DNA of 64,000 nt. It comes from a virus. This document shows positions 48,246 to 56,372 of this stretch, in pieces. A program made the position numbers and the translations under genes. The notes under the pieces are model-generated. The model searched no databases. It saw only the letters and a program-made list of their open reading frames with translations, and was not told the DNA's origin. Each line of letters opens with the position of its first letter. Within the stretch, counting starts at the first letter, position 1. The stretch covers positions 1-64,000 of the IMG/VR virus record IMGVR_UViG_3300025010_000029; one strand, 5' to 3'.

Positions 48246-48968
48246 TTAATCATTTAATAAATATTCTCTAATTTCATCTACTGTAAGAACGATAAACTTT
48301 AAACTTTCCTTTTTTTCTACAATACCATTTTCATCATAATATTTATACTCTTTATTATTCTTCTTAACACTTTCTAACACTTTGGCTTTCTTCTTATCAC
48401 TGTTGCAGACTATTAGTATATGAGGAAATCTGTTTACCCTATTAAACCAATATTCATTTTCATAATCTCTATTTTTAAATATCTCATTATAATTAATAAC
48501 TTTCATAAATTCATTTTTACTCTCTACTCTATCGCTTTCAATTATAAAATACATATATTCATTATTAACATAATTTTTAAATCCAATAATACCGTCTGGT
48601 CTTCTACCACAATCCATAACATATTCTTTTTTCATATCTGAATACTTATAATACTTATATTCTTTTTCAACCATTTTTAACAAATAAAGAAAACCCCAAT
48701 TTCTATTAATATCGTGTTCAAGAAACTTCGGTAATTTATCTACATAAAACTTATTACATTCATTTATATCTAATCTAATGCTACTAATTTTCTTTCTACC
48801 TACTAACTTCCTTAACCTCTCTCTACACTTAATTATGCCATATTTAATTGAAGAAAAAAACAATAAATATACCTGTTCTGTTGTCAATACTTCATACTCT
48901 TCAATGGTTTCAACAATCAATTTATCTCGGTAATAACCTTTTTTTCTGGTATTCATCTTGTTGTCCAT
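48246..48968 (-). CDS. Replication-relaxation family protein
   Basis: 240 residues from ATG 48968, 10 nt behind AAAGGA. The N-terminal winged-helix segment LTTEQVYLLFFSSIKYGIIK and RERLRKLVGRKKISSIRL, followed by a beta-rich core (CGRRPDGIIGFKN, YFIIESDR), matches the Replic_Relax family found next to FtsK-like ATPases on Gram-positive plasmids and integrative elements. Its frame overlaps the FtsK gene's end by 47 nt, so translation is coupled. Probably DNA-binding; precise role in the family is not established. Confidence 0.7.
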   Translation of the reverse strand: MDNKMNTRKKGYYRDKLIVETIEEYEVLTTEQVYLLFFSSIKYGIIKCRERLRKLVGRKKISSIRLDINECNKFYVDKLPKFLEHDINRNWGFLYLLKMVEKEYKYYKYSDMKKEYVMDCGRRPDGIIGFKNYVNNEYMYFIIESDRVESKNEFMKVINYNEIFKNRDYENEYWFNRVNRFPHILIVCNSDKKKAKVLESVKKNNKEYKYYDENGIVEKKESLKFIVLTVDEIREYLLND

Positions 48969-50316
48969 GTTGAAGGAGTCCTTTATTATTTCCACTGATT
49001 TGTTCATTAATTATATCATCACCTTTATAATAATAGCTTGCATATGTTTTTTTCTTTGCTTCGCCATACACCATTGCCCTTTCTCTGGCTGTCTCTGAAT
49101 CTAAATATAAAGCCTGTGCTTCAACTAAATTACCTTTATATAATGATAATAACCTACCATCGGCATCTGACAAATAAAACGCATCTGTACTGTTTAACAC
49201 TGTTTGAGAATGCCCTCTATCAGCACAACGAAAACATATCCTTCCTATAAGATTGTTCTTAATTATGGGGCTAATTAAATCTTTATCTGGTCTTTGCATA
49301 CATATTATAAGATGTATTCCTACTTTACGTGCTTGTTGACTTAATTCTGCTATTGTACCTTGTAACATGTTTCTGATTCTCTTTTCTTCTTTTGTATGGT
49401 ATTTCCCAGGTGCGGTAAAAGCAAATTCATCAATAAATAAAACCATATATGGCAATTTATTCTGTGGATATTTTACATTATATTTAACAATATCTAAACC
49501 AAAGTCAGCTAAATAATACTTCCTCTTAATCATTTCCTGTTTAAGAAATAATATTATCTTTAATGCTTCTTCTATCTCACTAGCAAACACAGCACAATCT
49601 TTAACATGAATAAAATCTATTAAAGCTAAATCAATAACAAATAATAATACATTTGGATTCTGTAGCAATGCATCAATCCATGATTTGATTAATACTGTCT
49701 TTCCTGAACCAGTATATCCAGCAATAAGGTAATGCACAACATTGGTTAACTCTATTATATTTAAACCTCTTTGATTAACTCCAAGTGGCATTGGAAGTAC
49801 ATAATTATCTAAATATTCTATTGTGTTGAAGCTATATTTTACTTTACTTGGTATCACACCCTTAAATACATCAATAACTAATACGCCTTTACTTTCTTTA
49901 ACATCAACTAATGCTGTTAAACCATCTGCAAAATATTTTCTTTTGTTAATGTAATCTTTATATAATAAACCTCTTGGCAATTGCCATATAGTAGTAAAAT
50001 GATTTGCATTATTTACATCTTTAATTGTTTCTAAATGCACAGCGTAATCGCCTTTATTCTTATTGGTCAATCCAATTTCATACATGATATTCTCAATCTC
50101 AGATTCTAATGTTCTACTTTTCCTAGTACGTATCATTTTCTTAATTGTAACTCTTAATTCTTCTGGTTTTTTCTTCTTTAATGGCTCATAGCCCCATTGT
50201 TGAAGTGCTTGCTTTGTCACCTGTTTTACTACTTCTTTACATAACTTTTTTAATTTTTTAAATTTAGATTCTTTACATACTTCTCCAGCTATTCTTTTTT
50301 GTTCCAATTCAACCAC
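48922..50316 (-). CDS. FtsK/SpoIIIE-type DNA translocase (TcpA-like)
   Basis: 464 residues. Walker A HYLIAGYTGSGKTVLIKS (GYTGSGKT 200-207), Walker B MVLFIDEFAF and the downstream RKVGIHLIICMQRPDKDLIS, then NLIGRICFRCADRGHSQTVL identify the FtsK motor. No N-terminal membrane segments and no gamma domain, so this is the soluble coupling-type motor of plasmids and integrative elements. It would pump DNA during transfer or segregation. TTG 50307, 5 nt behind AGGTGG, is an alternative start. Confidence 0.85.
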   Translation of the reverse strand: MVELEQKRIAGEVCKESKFKKLKKLCKEVVKQVTKQALQQWGYEPLKKKKPEELRVTIKKMIRTRKSRTLESEIENIMYEIGLTNKNKGDYAVHLETIKDVNNANHFTTIWQLPRGLLYKDYINKRKYFADGLTALVDVKESKGVLVIDVFKGVIPSKVKYSFNTIEYLDNYVLPMPLGVNQRGLNIIELTNVVHYLIAGYTGSGKTVLIKSWIDALLQNPNVLLFVIDLALIDFIHVKDCAVFASEIEEALKIILFLKQEMIKRKYYLADFGLDIVKYNVKYPQNKLPYMVLFIDEFAFTAPGKYHTKEEKRIRNMLQGTIAELSQQARKVGIHLIICMQRPDKDLISPIIKNNLIGRICFRCADRGHSQTVLNSTDAFYLSDADGRLLSLYKGNLVEAQALYLDSETARERAMVYGEAKKKTYASYYYKGDDIINEQISGNNKGLLQHGQQDEYQKKRLLPR

Positions 50317-51017
50317 CTACTATTCTTTGGTTTATTTAAGTAATCCTTAAATCCTTTAACTTTTTCAATAACTCCTTTGCGAATACTACCTTCTTGAACT
50401 TTATTAATATAATCTAAAACGCCATCCACAATCTTTTCATAACACTTTTCATCAATTTCTGACATTTCCTTTGAACCCATATCACGATTAATAATTATTT
50501 CTTCACCATTTTGGTTCTTAATAACTATGTTGATGCTCCCAGGTGTTTTATCATCTGTTATCTTAACATTTTCATTATACTTATCTTCTTTTTTATTGAT
50601 GTTGCTGTTTGTATTATTATCAATTTTTTGTTCATTTTTATTAATTATTTCTTCTTTTTTAGTAGAATTATTGTTAATTTCATGCTGTTTTTGCTCATTA
50701 TATTGTTTATTTTCATTAATATCCTTGTTTTCTCTATATTGCTTATTTTCATTAATATCTCTGTTTTCATCATATATTTTATTCTCATTATAATTATACG
50801 TCTTTTCATTTCCAGCACCATCATCAACGCCCTCTTTAACACTTACAACTATTGGAAGTTTTTTATCATCAATAATCAAGTCCCCATAAAAACTATTATT
50901 ATCATGTCTATAAATCTTAGCATCAATTGTATTGTTCTTGAATAAGAAACTAAGATTAAACATTACAAAAATTGCCATTGCACCTACAATCACCTTATTT
51001 ATAAATACTGTTTGCAT
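50289..51017 (-). CDS. Membrane-anchored protein with Asn/Glu/Lys repeats
   Basis: 242 residues. One N-terminal membrane segment (VIVGAMAIFVMFNLSFLF), then low-complexity repeats (NENKQYRENKDINENKQYNE) across roughly residues 75-150, and a helical C-terminus. The last codons overlap the FtsK start. Probably an extracytoplasmic or scaffold component of the same apparatus. Confidence 0.6.
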   Translation of the reverse strand: MQTVFINKVIVGAMAIFVMFNLSFLFKNNTIDAKIYRHDNNSFYGDLIIDDKKLPIVVSVKEGVDDGAGNEKTYNYNENKIYDENRDINENKQYRENKDINENKQYNEQKQHEINNNSTKKEEIINKNEQKIDNNTNSNINKKEDKYNENVKITDDKTPGSINIVIKNQNGEEIIINRDMGSKEMSEIDEKCYEKIVDGVLDYINKVQEGSIRKGVIEKVKGFKDYLNKPKNSRWLNWNKKE

Positions 51018-51031
51018 AAATAACTCTCCTT

Positions 51032-51427
51032 TTACCTTGTTCTAGGATATTCTTGCAATTTCTTCATGTATTTATTATTTGGCAATACTTCTTCTATTGA
51101 ATCTTCAATTACTTTATCAATATCTTTTTGAACATCTGCCTTATCATAATACTTGCTGGAGGGATCTACATACTTCTTAACTTTATCAATTTGATTTTCT
51201 ACATATTCTGCTTTCGCTTGTTGTTCTTCAATCAGTGGCATTGCTTTAGCCATAACAACATTCAGGCAAGCGAACAAACTTATTACTATTATCATTTTAG
51301 CCATATGATATTTTCTTAATATTTTACATGTTATATAACCAAACACACCAATTAATATTTGCAACATTATCTGCGGTAAACATAAGCACAAGATAGCGAA
51401 CAGTAAAATTGGTACAATAAATAACAT
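51032..51427 (-). CDS. Membrane protein (131 aa)
   Basis: Two or three N-terminal membrane segments (LFIVPILLFAILCLCLPQIM, MIIVISLFACLNVVMAKAM), then a soluble helical, charged domain ending YPRTR. Fits a small transfer- or secretion-apparatus component. No family recognised. Confidence 0.6.
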   Translation of the reverse strand: MLFIVPILLFAILCLCLPQIMLQILIGVFGYITCKILRKYHMAKMIIVISLFACLNVVMAKAMPLIEEQQAKAEYVENQIDKVKKYVDPSSKYYDKADVQKDIDKVIEDSIEEVLPNNKYMKKLQEYPRTR

Positions 51428-51438
51428 TTTAAAACCTC

Positions 51439-51744
51439 CTAAAAACTGAATACAGAAATTGCTTCATTAATTAATTTATATGCTACAGTTATTACTAATC
51501 CTAAAGCTATAAATGATGCTATTACTGCGATATATACTGCAAATTTTTCTTTATTTAATACTTTGCATATCATTTCTGCTATATACGATGCTACTGCTAA
51601 ACCCATAATAACTAATATATAAAAACCAGGCTTGCCATAGCTTACTGTTTCTTTCATTAACTCTGCCAAGGTCATAGCATGTGCTGTTGAAGGTATTAAT
51701 AGTAACAATACAGTAGCCATTATCTTTTTCATTAAATTTTTCAT
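51439..51744 (-). CDS. VirB2/TrbC-like small membrane protein
   Basis: 101 residues: signal-peptide-like start (MKKIMATVLLLLIPSTAHAM, AxA cleavage site) and two membrane helices (FYILVIMGLAVASYIA, FAVYIAVIASFIALGLVI). The layout, not the sequence, resembles VirB2/TrbC pilins. With the FtsK motor and relaxation protein it hints at a conjugation-type module, but no relaxase or VirB4 is present in the window. Confidence 0.45.
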   Translation of the reverse strand: MKNLMKKIMATVLLLLIPSTAHAMTLAELMKETVSYGKPGFYILVIMGLAVASYIAEMICKVLNKEKFAVYIAVIASFIALGLVITVAYKLINEAISVFSF

Positions 51745-51761
51745 TTCATTCCTCCTAATAA

Positions 51762-51941
51762 TTAATAATTTAATCTTAACCAGCTTAAATATTCTTTTGC
51801 TTTAGATTTGTTTATAAAATATTTTATATCATTTATGTTGTATTCACTATTCCACAATACATAATCTTCAAATACATTTTTAAATAAATAATAGTCGATT
51901 CAATTATCAATACCTAAATGTCTAGCTAATTTATTTTTCAT
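51762..51941 (-). pseudogene. Small ORF with an in-frame TGA
   Basis: ATG 51941 behind AAAGGAGGACAT. The frame reads MKNKLARHLGIDN, TGA (51900-51902), then IDYYLFKNVFEDYVLWNSEY and more to TAA 51762. Both halves have protein-like, in-register composition. TGG codes for Trp elsewhere in the same frame, so a general UGA reassignment is not the explanation. Confidence 0.45.
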
Positions 51942-51971
51942 ATGTCCTCCTTTCTTTTTAAATATATATTC

Positions 51972-52018
51972 CAATACGTATCTGCCCTTTCGATACGGTA
52001 TGCTTATTATAGTATATT
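51972..52018 (-). promoter_or_regulatory. Promoter/operator region of the transfer-like operon
   Basis: CAATACGTAT (51972-51981) and ATACGGTAT (51993-52001) are half-sites about two helix turns apart; the AATATACTATA-type motif (52008-52018) overlaps a TATAAT -10 (52006-52011) that has no -35 consensus. The CAATACGTAT word recurs at 48065. Confidence 0.5.
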
Positions 52019-52081
52019 TATTTACTTTTGTTTTAGAATATCTTTTTATATGGTAATTTATAACATTTTATGACAAATAAA

Positions 52082-52106
52082 AAACTCTCTATATTTTAGA
52101 GAGTTT
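52082..52106 (-). terminator. Rho-independent terminator
   Basis: Minus strand AAACTCTCT ... AGAGAGTTT followed by TTTATTTG. Ends the 52.1-52.2 kb unit upstream of the transfer-like operon promoter. Confidence 0.8.
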
Positions 52107-52126
52107 AAATAAAGTTACTATTAAAA

Positions 52127-52237
52127 TTATAAACGGTATATCGCATATATGCATAACAAAATAATAATAAAAAATATAAAAATTACAAAATCTGAAATGT
52201 CTTTAGAACTAAATATATTATTAATTTCTTCATACAT
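52127..52237 (-). CDS. Small membrane protein (36 aa)
   Basis: ATG 52237 behind TGGAGGGATTTAAA. One membrane helix (FVIFIFFIIILLCIYAIY) after a polar start. Unknown function. Confidence 0.55.
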   Translation of the reverse strand: MYEEINNIFSSKDISDFVIFIFFIIILLCIYAIYRL

Positions 52238-52269
52238 TTTAAATCCCTCCATTTAATTAAAAATAAAAT

Positions 52270-52295
52270 AACCTTCTGGAATATTTCAGAAGGTT
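52270..52295 (-). terminator. Rho-independent terminator
   Basis: Minus strand AACCTTCTG/CAGAAGGTT followed by ATTTTATTTTT, ~70 nt after the 52367 gene. Confidence 0.8.
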
Positions 52296-52366
52296 TAATA
52301 AAAACAATTTATATAAGAAGAAGTCGCTTCATAAAATATATTATGTCCTACTTTTAATATTTTAAT

Positions 52367-52693
52367 TCATTCAAAATTTAGCTGATACTCCTTCTTTTCT
52401 CTTTTAACCATTTCTTCTAATTCATATGTTACATTGTAATACCATTCTGTCAATGTCTTCGCATTTAATTTATTTTGAAAATTTATTAATTCTTGTTGAA
52501 GCATAAAAAATGTTTCTAATTTTGGTATATCATCAATATCTATAATTTTTTCTTTAAAATTTATTAATTCTTTTATTAATGACGCAATATAAACTAAATA
52601 TTCACGTTTTGAAAACTTTGCTGAATTTATGATTATTTTACTTATGTCATAATCATGCATATACATACTATTTTTCTTGATTTTCTTTGCCAT
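52367..52693 (-). CDS. Hypothetical 108-aa helical protein
   Basis: Helical throughout (REYLVYIASLIKELINFKEK), basic N-terminus. No family recognised. Confidence 0.5.
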   Translation of the reverse strand: MAKKIKKNSMYMHDYDISKIIINSAKFSKREYLVYIASLIKELINFKEKIIDIDDIPKLETFFMLQQELINFQNKLNAKTLTEWYYNVTYELEEMVKREKKEYQLNFE

Positions 52694-52712
52694 AATTATT
52701 TTCTCCTTAGTT

Positions 52713-52955
52713 TTAATGTTTTATAGTAATAACATCACATCTTCTTATTTCAGTTTTTATTATATCACTGTTTTCTTTCCCATGAACATATATCACTTTT
52801 TCTATATTCCTTTCTATTGTTGCAGTGTCATTTTTTAATGCTTCTTTCACCCACTCTCCATAGTTTTCAATCATATATCCTTTTATTTTGCCCCTTGTAG
52901 TGTTCCCTTCTTCAATACTTTCAATCTTACTACCATTTTCAAATTCTATGTACAT
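52713..52955 (-). CDS. Hypothetical 80-aa protein
   Basis: Acidic start (YIEFENGSKIESIEEGNTTR), ends with a beta strand (IKTEIRRCDVITIKH). No family recognised. Confidence 0.5.
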   Translation of the reverse strand: MYIEFENGSKIESIEEGNTTRGKIKGYMIENYGEWVKEALKNDTATIERNIEKVIYVHGKENSDIIKTEIRRCDVITIKH

Positions 52956-52968
52956 TATACTATTCTCC

Positions 52969-53271
52969 TCATAATAATTTTAATTGTTTTAATATAGGTA
53001 ATACATTTTCTTTTTCTTGTGGATAAAACTTCATTAATGTATCATACGCATCTAGTGGCTTATCTGGTTTTGTGAATCTTGCACATTCCCAATCAATAAC
53101 CATCTCTACATAATTCTTTTTCCTTATAGATTCAACATGATGTTTTGAATATTTACGATGTATTTTTCTTATTGTATTTATCTTTAATGGCAATAAGTAT
53201 AAAAATAATTTATCTATATCATGTAAATATCCTGACAATGTATTACCACCAAGTAACTGTTTTTCTACCAT
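52969..53271 (-). CDS. HD-like/DUF5662-type conserved protein
   Basis: 100 residues: YLHDIDKLFLYLL (H-D...K), then KIHRKYSKHHVES and MVIDWECARFTKPDKPLDAY. The H-D and clustered His residues look like a metal-binding HD-type site conserved in phage hypothetical proteins. Enzymatic activity unproven. Confidence 0.5.
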   Translation of the reverse strand: MVEKQLLGGNTLSGYLHDIDKLFLYLLPLKINTIRKIHRKYSKHHVESIRKKNYVEMVIDWECARFTKPDKPLDAYDTLMKFYPQEKENVLPILKQLKLL

Positions 53272-53370
53272 AAAAAACGCTTTTTTGTGTTTTATAGTAT
53301 TTATTATATATTTTATTCTTTTTATAATTATTTCATCCTTTCATCTTTTATAACTATGCAGTGGTATATT

Positions 53371-53445
53371 TCATACGCACATTATAAGCCCCCCCAAAAA
53401 TAAACCAACTGATACCCCAAAGAAAAATGTAATATCATAACCCAC
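53371..53445 (-). CDS. Micro-protein with one membrane helix (24 aa)
   Basis: Glycine/phenylalanine-rich single helix (ITFFFGVSVGLFLGGLIMC). GTG 53443-53445 lies 11 nt behind AGGAGG; in-frame ATA (53446-53448) and ATT (53449-53451) lie at 8 and 5 nt, so a non-canonical start is possible. Confidence 0.4.
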   Translation of the reverse strand: MGYDITFFFGVSVGLFLGGLIMCV

Positions 53446-53470
53446 TATAATATAACCCTCCTTTAATAAA

Positions 53471-53728
53471 CTATTCACCAACAACTAACCACAATCTTTT
53501 ATATCCTATTTTTATTTCTATAAAATCAATCTTATTTAGTTCTATAAACAAATCAGGTCTATTCTTTTTTATTTGTGATTTAGATTTAAAAAATCCATGT
53601 TTTATTAATATATTAGGTAAAAATCTTTCTTGTTCATATAATGTTATTTCATCATCTTTTATCCCCAATATTTTTAAGTCAACTAATGGCTTGCCTATAA
53701 TAATATTTTCTGGAAACATTTTATTCAC
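53471..53728 (-). CDS. Hypothetical 85-aa protein
   Basis: Contains HGFFKSKSQIKKNRPDL, an S4-like/HTH-like patch, and ends KIGYKRLWLVVGE. Similar small proteins occur in Firmicutes phages; function unknown. Confidence 0.5.
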   Translation of the reverse strand: MNKMFPENIIIGKPLVDLKILGIKDDEITLYEQERFLPNILIKHGFFKSKSQIKKNRPDLFIELNKIDFIEIKIGYKRLWLVVGE

Positions 53729-53767
53729 TCTTTTCTTTTATTTCTAATTAAACCAAAAAACCAAAAA

Positions 53768-53989
53768 TCAATTTGATAAAATTATTTTATTTGCTTCATA
53801 TTGATTAAAAATTGATGAACTAATATCATAAATTTCATCTGAGCAATAACCAATCCAGCCATGATGATAATCAGACCATTGTACTGTAAATGTGGCATAA
53901 TTACCATCTATTGTTTTACCAAACAGTTTGTCACCACCATAAATTAATTTATTGTTTTTATCATAATAACCAGTTGATTTTTTATTCAT
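53768..53989 (-). CDS. YopX-like 73-aa protein
   Basis: STGYYDKNNKLIYGGDKLFG resembles the D-x-N-x-x-x-I-Y-x-G-D start of YopX-type phage proteins, followed by a beta-rich core. Family call is tentative. Confidence 0.45.
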   Translation of the reverse strand: MNKKSTGYYDKNNKLIYGGDKLFGKTIDGNYATFTVQWSDYHHGWIGYCSDEIYDISSSIFNQYEANKIILSN

Positions 53990-54000
53990 ATTATTCTCCC

Positions 54001-54372
54001 TTAAGCTTCCTCTAAATTTAATTCTACATTATATAATACACCATCTTCAGTTAAACATGTAATATCTATAGACTTTAATGTATGGCATTTTCCCCATTCG
54101 CCTGAAGGTATATTAATCCATGCATAACACGCAGTATTTGTATCTTCATCAAATAAAGTATATTCTTCGTCTTCTGCATAATTTTCTAATTGTTGGTGTC
54201 CACTATAATTCTTTTGTATGTTTATTAATTCATCAACAATTAAATTAAATTCTTCTTCTGTATACTCTTCAATTGTTGTAATATAATCAGCATCGTTTGA
54301 ATCTGCTATAATTGTTACTGTGTATTTTTTCTTGCCACCTGTTACAATTTTTACTAATTCATATTTATCCAT
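54001..54372 (-). CDS. Hypothetical acidic 123-aa protein
   Basis: Very acidic (EEYTEEEFNLIVDELINIQK, NYAEDEEYTLFDEDTNTA). No recognised family; an anti-host or nucleic-acid-mimic role is only a thought from composition. Confidence 0.5.
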   Translation of the reverse strand: MDKYELVKIVTGGKKKYTVTIIADSNDADYITTIEEYTEEEFNLIVDELINIQKNYSGHQQLENYAEDEEYTLFDEDTNTACYAWINIPSGEWGKCHTLKSIDITCLTEDGVLYNVELNLEEA

Positions 54373-54387
54373 TCTATCATTCTCCTT

Positions 54388-54606
54388 TTATAATTCTGAC
54401 TCATAACTTATTTTGGCTATTATCCTAGAACATAATATATCTAATCCTTTCCAATTTAATTTATATTCAAAATTTTTAATCATATTCATAATATCAATAG
54501 CTAAAGATTTTCTTCCTTTAATATATGACTCTTTTAATTTATTCTTATACTCTTGTCTTGTCATTTTTATAATTTCTACTTCTATATTTTCTTTTAATAT
54601 TTCCAT
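54388..54606 (-). CDS. Hypothetical 72-aa protein
   Basis: Helical and basic (MTRQEYKNKLKESYIKGRKS). SD AAGGAGATTTAT. No family recognised. Confidence 0.5.
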   Translation of the reverse strand: MEILKENIEVEIIKMTRQEYKNKLKESYIKGRKSLAIDIMNMIKNFEYKLNWKGLDILCSRIIAKISYESEL

Positions 54607-54624
54607 ATAAATCTCCTTACAAAA

Positions 54625-54730
54625 TTAAATTTCTGTCAAATCATCACATTCAACTCTTTCTTCACATGATGGACAATCATAACTTCCATCTCCATCTTCC
54701 ACCACATTTAGGACATATTAATTTATTCAT
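54625..54730 (-). pseudogene. Zinc-ribbon micro-gene with frameshift
   Basis: ATG 54730 gives MNKLICPKCGG before the frame goes wrong; from about 54704 the next frame reads VEDGDGSYDCPSCEERVECD to TAA 54625. CPKCG...CPSCE is one ribbon, so a one-base excess in the GGTGGAAG region breaks it. Confidence 0.5.
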
Positions 54731-54745
54731 TCTTATTTATCTTCC

Positions 54746-54949
54746 TTATTTCAATTCATTTATAATACTTCCCAAATTATTACCTTGCAATAACAATATT
54801 CCTACTGCAAACATTATAACAAATCCCATTAACATTATTGTGTCTACTATATAATTTAATGATGTAAATTCTGTATTATTTTTAACATTAAATCTATATT
54901 TACTTACTTCATTATTTTTATCTTTAACTATAGATTCTTTAATTATCAT
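54746..54949 (-). CDS. Small membrane protein (67 aa)
   Basis: Polar N-terminal half, then TIMLMGFVIMFAVGILLL as a single membrane helix. Unknown function. Confidence 0.55.
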   Translation of the reverse strand: MIIKESIVKDKNNEVSKYRFNVKNNTEFTSLNYIVDTIMLMGFVIMFAVGILLLQGNNLGSIINELK

Positions 54950-54951
54950 TT

Positions 54952-55223
54952 TTATAATTTTCCTTTACACGGATTTCCAGCACTATTTAGCAATGGTGTT
55001 ATCCCACCTCTTGGATATTCAGGACACAAATACAATATTTTTGTTTGAGTATCAATAACTACTTTAATATCTGAATTATCTACAGTAAACGCTTCTCCTG
55101 TAAGTTTAAATCTTTCTGTGTAATTAGTATCACTTACACTATTTGAGTTTGCTTTTTTTTATACCACATCCTACCATTAACATTGTTAAAGCTAATGCCC
55201 CCAATAATAAATAATTTTTTCAT
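54952..55223 (-). pseudogene. Lipoprotein gene with two frameshifts
   Basis: ATG 55223 starts MKKLFII; the next frame carries LLLGALALTMLMVGCG, a lipobox (LMVG-C). At the A8 run (55155-55162) the frame changes again and SVSDTNYTERFKLTGEAFTV continues to TAA 54952. The pieces join into one plausible ~90-residue lipoprotein. Two breaks in one gene suggest decay or homopolymer read errors. Confidence 0.55.
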
Positions 55224-55333
55224 TGTGTATACCCCCTATTTATTATAGTTTTCTATACAATATTTACATATACTACTATCTTTATCATATATTTATTTTA
55301 TATTTATTTTATATTTCATATTTCATTTCCCTA

Positions 55334-55582
55334 TTACACTCCTTTAATCCAGTTATTTATTTCTTCAATAAATTTATCTATTGACATATACCCTATGTAT
55401 ATTGATATACCCCAACTTATAAAATGCCCTACAAATAATTTGTCTATTACATCCATGTGAATTATTATCCCTGTAAGTATTGCTGTAAATATTGATGCAA
55501 TTAATGTGATACTAGCAATACATAGCATTCTTACAATTATACCTATATATAACAATTGTTTATTTAAATCTTTTCTATTCAC
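55334..55582 (-). CDS. Membrane protein (82 aa)
   Basis: Start GTG 55582, 6-7 nt behind AAAGGAGGG and overlapping the upstream stop. Two or three membrane segments (LLYIGIIVRMLCIASITLIA, AILTGIIIHM, HFISWGISIYIGYMSI). Unknown. Confidence 0.55.
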   Translation of the reverse strand: MNRKDLNKQLLYIGIIVRMLCIASITLIASIFTAILTGIIIHMDVIDKLFVGHFISWGISIYIGYMSIDKFIEEINNWIKGV

Positions 55583-55902
55583 ACTTTGCCCTCCTTTCTT
55601 TGATTTAATTCTACTATATCTTTTATTGCATTTTTTATCATATTTAAATCTTTTTTTATACAATATGTATAAAATACTAATTCATTTTCTAATGAAAATT
55701 CATAAATTGTTTTTAATTCTTTTTTCATAATTAATCTATATAACTCATTCTCTATTTTCATAACATATCTTTCTTTATCTTCTTTTATTACTTTAAATTC
55801 CTTAACTTTTTCTTGATATTCTTTTTCGCCTTGTGTATTTGTTTCATACATACCAACTACCATATATATCTTTTTATTTTGTTTTTTTAGATTATTTTTC
55901 AT
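55579..55902 (-). CDS. Hypothetical 107-aa protein
   Basis: Charged, beta/alpha (KIYMVVGMYETNTQGEKEYQ). Stop overlaps the GTG of the next gene. No family recognised. Confidence 0.5.
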   Translation of the reverse strand: MKNNLKKQNKKIYMVVGMYETNTQGEKEYQEKVKEFKVIKEDKERYVMKIENELYRLIMKKELKTIYEFSLENELVFYTYCIKKDLNMIKNAIKDIVELNQRKEGKV

Positions 55903-55922
55903 TTAACGAATTCTCCTTTATA

Positions 55923-56357
55923 CTATTTCCAAAATTGCCACCATTTTTTATCAGTTATTTTTTTTAACATTATTTTCTTTACTGCTCCATTATTATATTT
56001 TTCTAAAGCTAATTCATATTCTTCCATTATTTTTGCTTTTGAGTCTTTATCTTCTAATATGTCTTTATTATTATAATATTCACTAACCCTATATATTCTT
56101 TTATTAATACCTCTAATAATATCTTCAACATACACTATTTTATCATTAATACATACCCTTTCTCTTTCTCTAAATTCTTCTTGACAATCTTCTTCTTCAA
56201 AAAATGTAATATATTCTTTTACATTAAGTCTAAGAAATACTCCTGGTTCATCTTCTTTTAATTTATGCTCTGGATATATTTTCTTTTCAAAACTAGATGC
56301 ATTACTATTTACATAATATTCTTTTTCATAAATTGGTTTTTGAAATATTACTTTCAT
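55923..56357 (-). CDS. Hypothetical 144-aa protein
   Basis: Acidic/basic mix (CQEEFRERERVCINDKIVYV), ending KITDKKWWQFWK. No family recognised. Confidence 0.5.
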   Translation of the reverse strand: MKVIFQKPIYEKEYYVNSNASSFEKKIYPEHKLKEDEPGVFLRLNVKEYITFFEEEDCQEEFRERERVCINDKIVYVEDIIRGINKRIYRVSEYYNNKDILEDKDSKAKIMEEYELALEKYNNGAVKKIMLKKITDKKWWQFWK

Positions 56358-56372
56358 TTTAACGCACTCCTT

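Noticed and set aside
48187-48249. Plus-strand 20-codon ORF behind GGAGGTG
   Set aside because: It overlaps the terminator and the end of the relaxation gene; the SD is plausible but the peptide is simply the reverse of the terminator region. Not annotated as a gene.
50511-50945. Long plus-strand ORF of 144 codons opposite the Asn/Glu/Lys repeat protein
   Set aside because: Mirror of a low-complexity AT-rich gene; no SD, hydrophobic Ile/Phe-rich junk composition.
51762-51941. UGA reassigned to Trp (genetic code 4)
   Set aside because: Many genes in the window end properly at TGA and use TGG for Trp, so no general reassignment.
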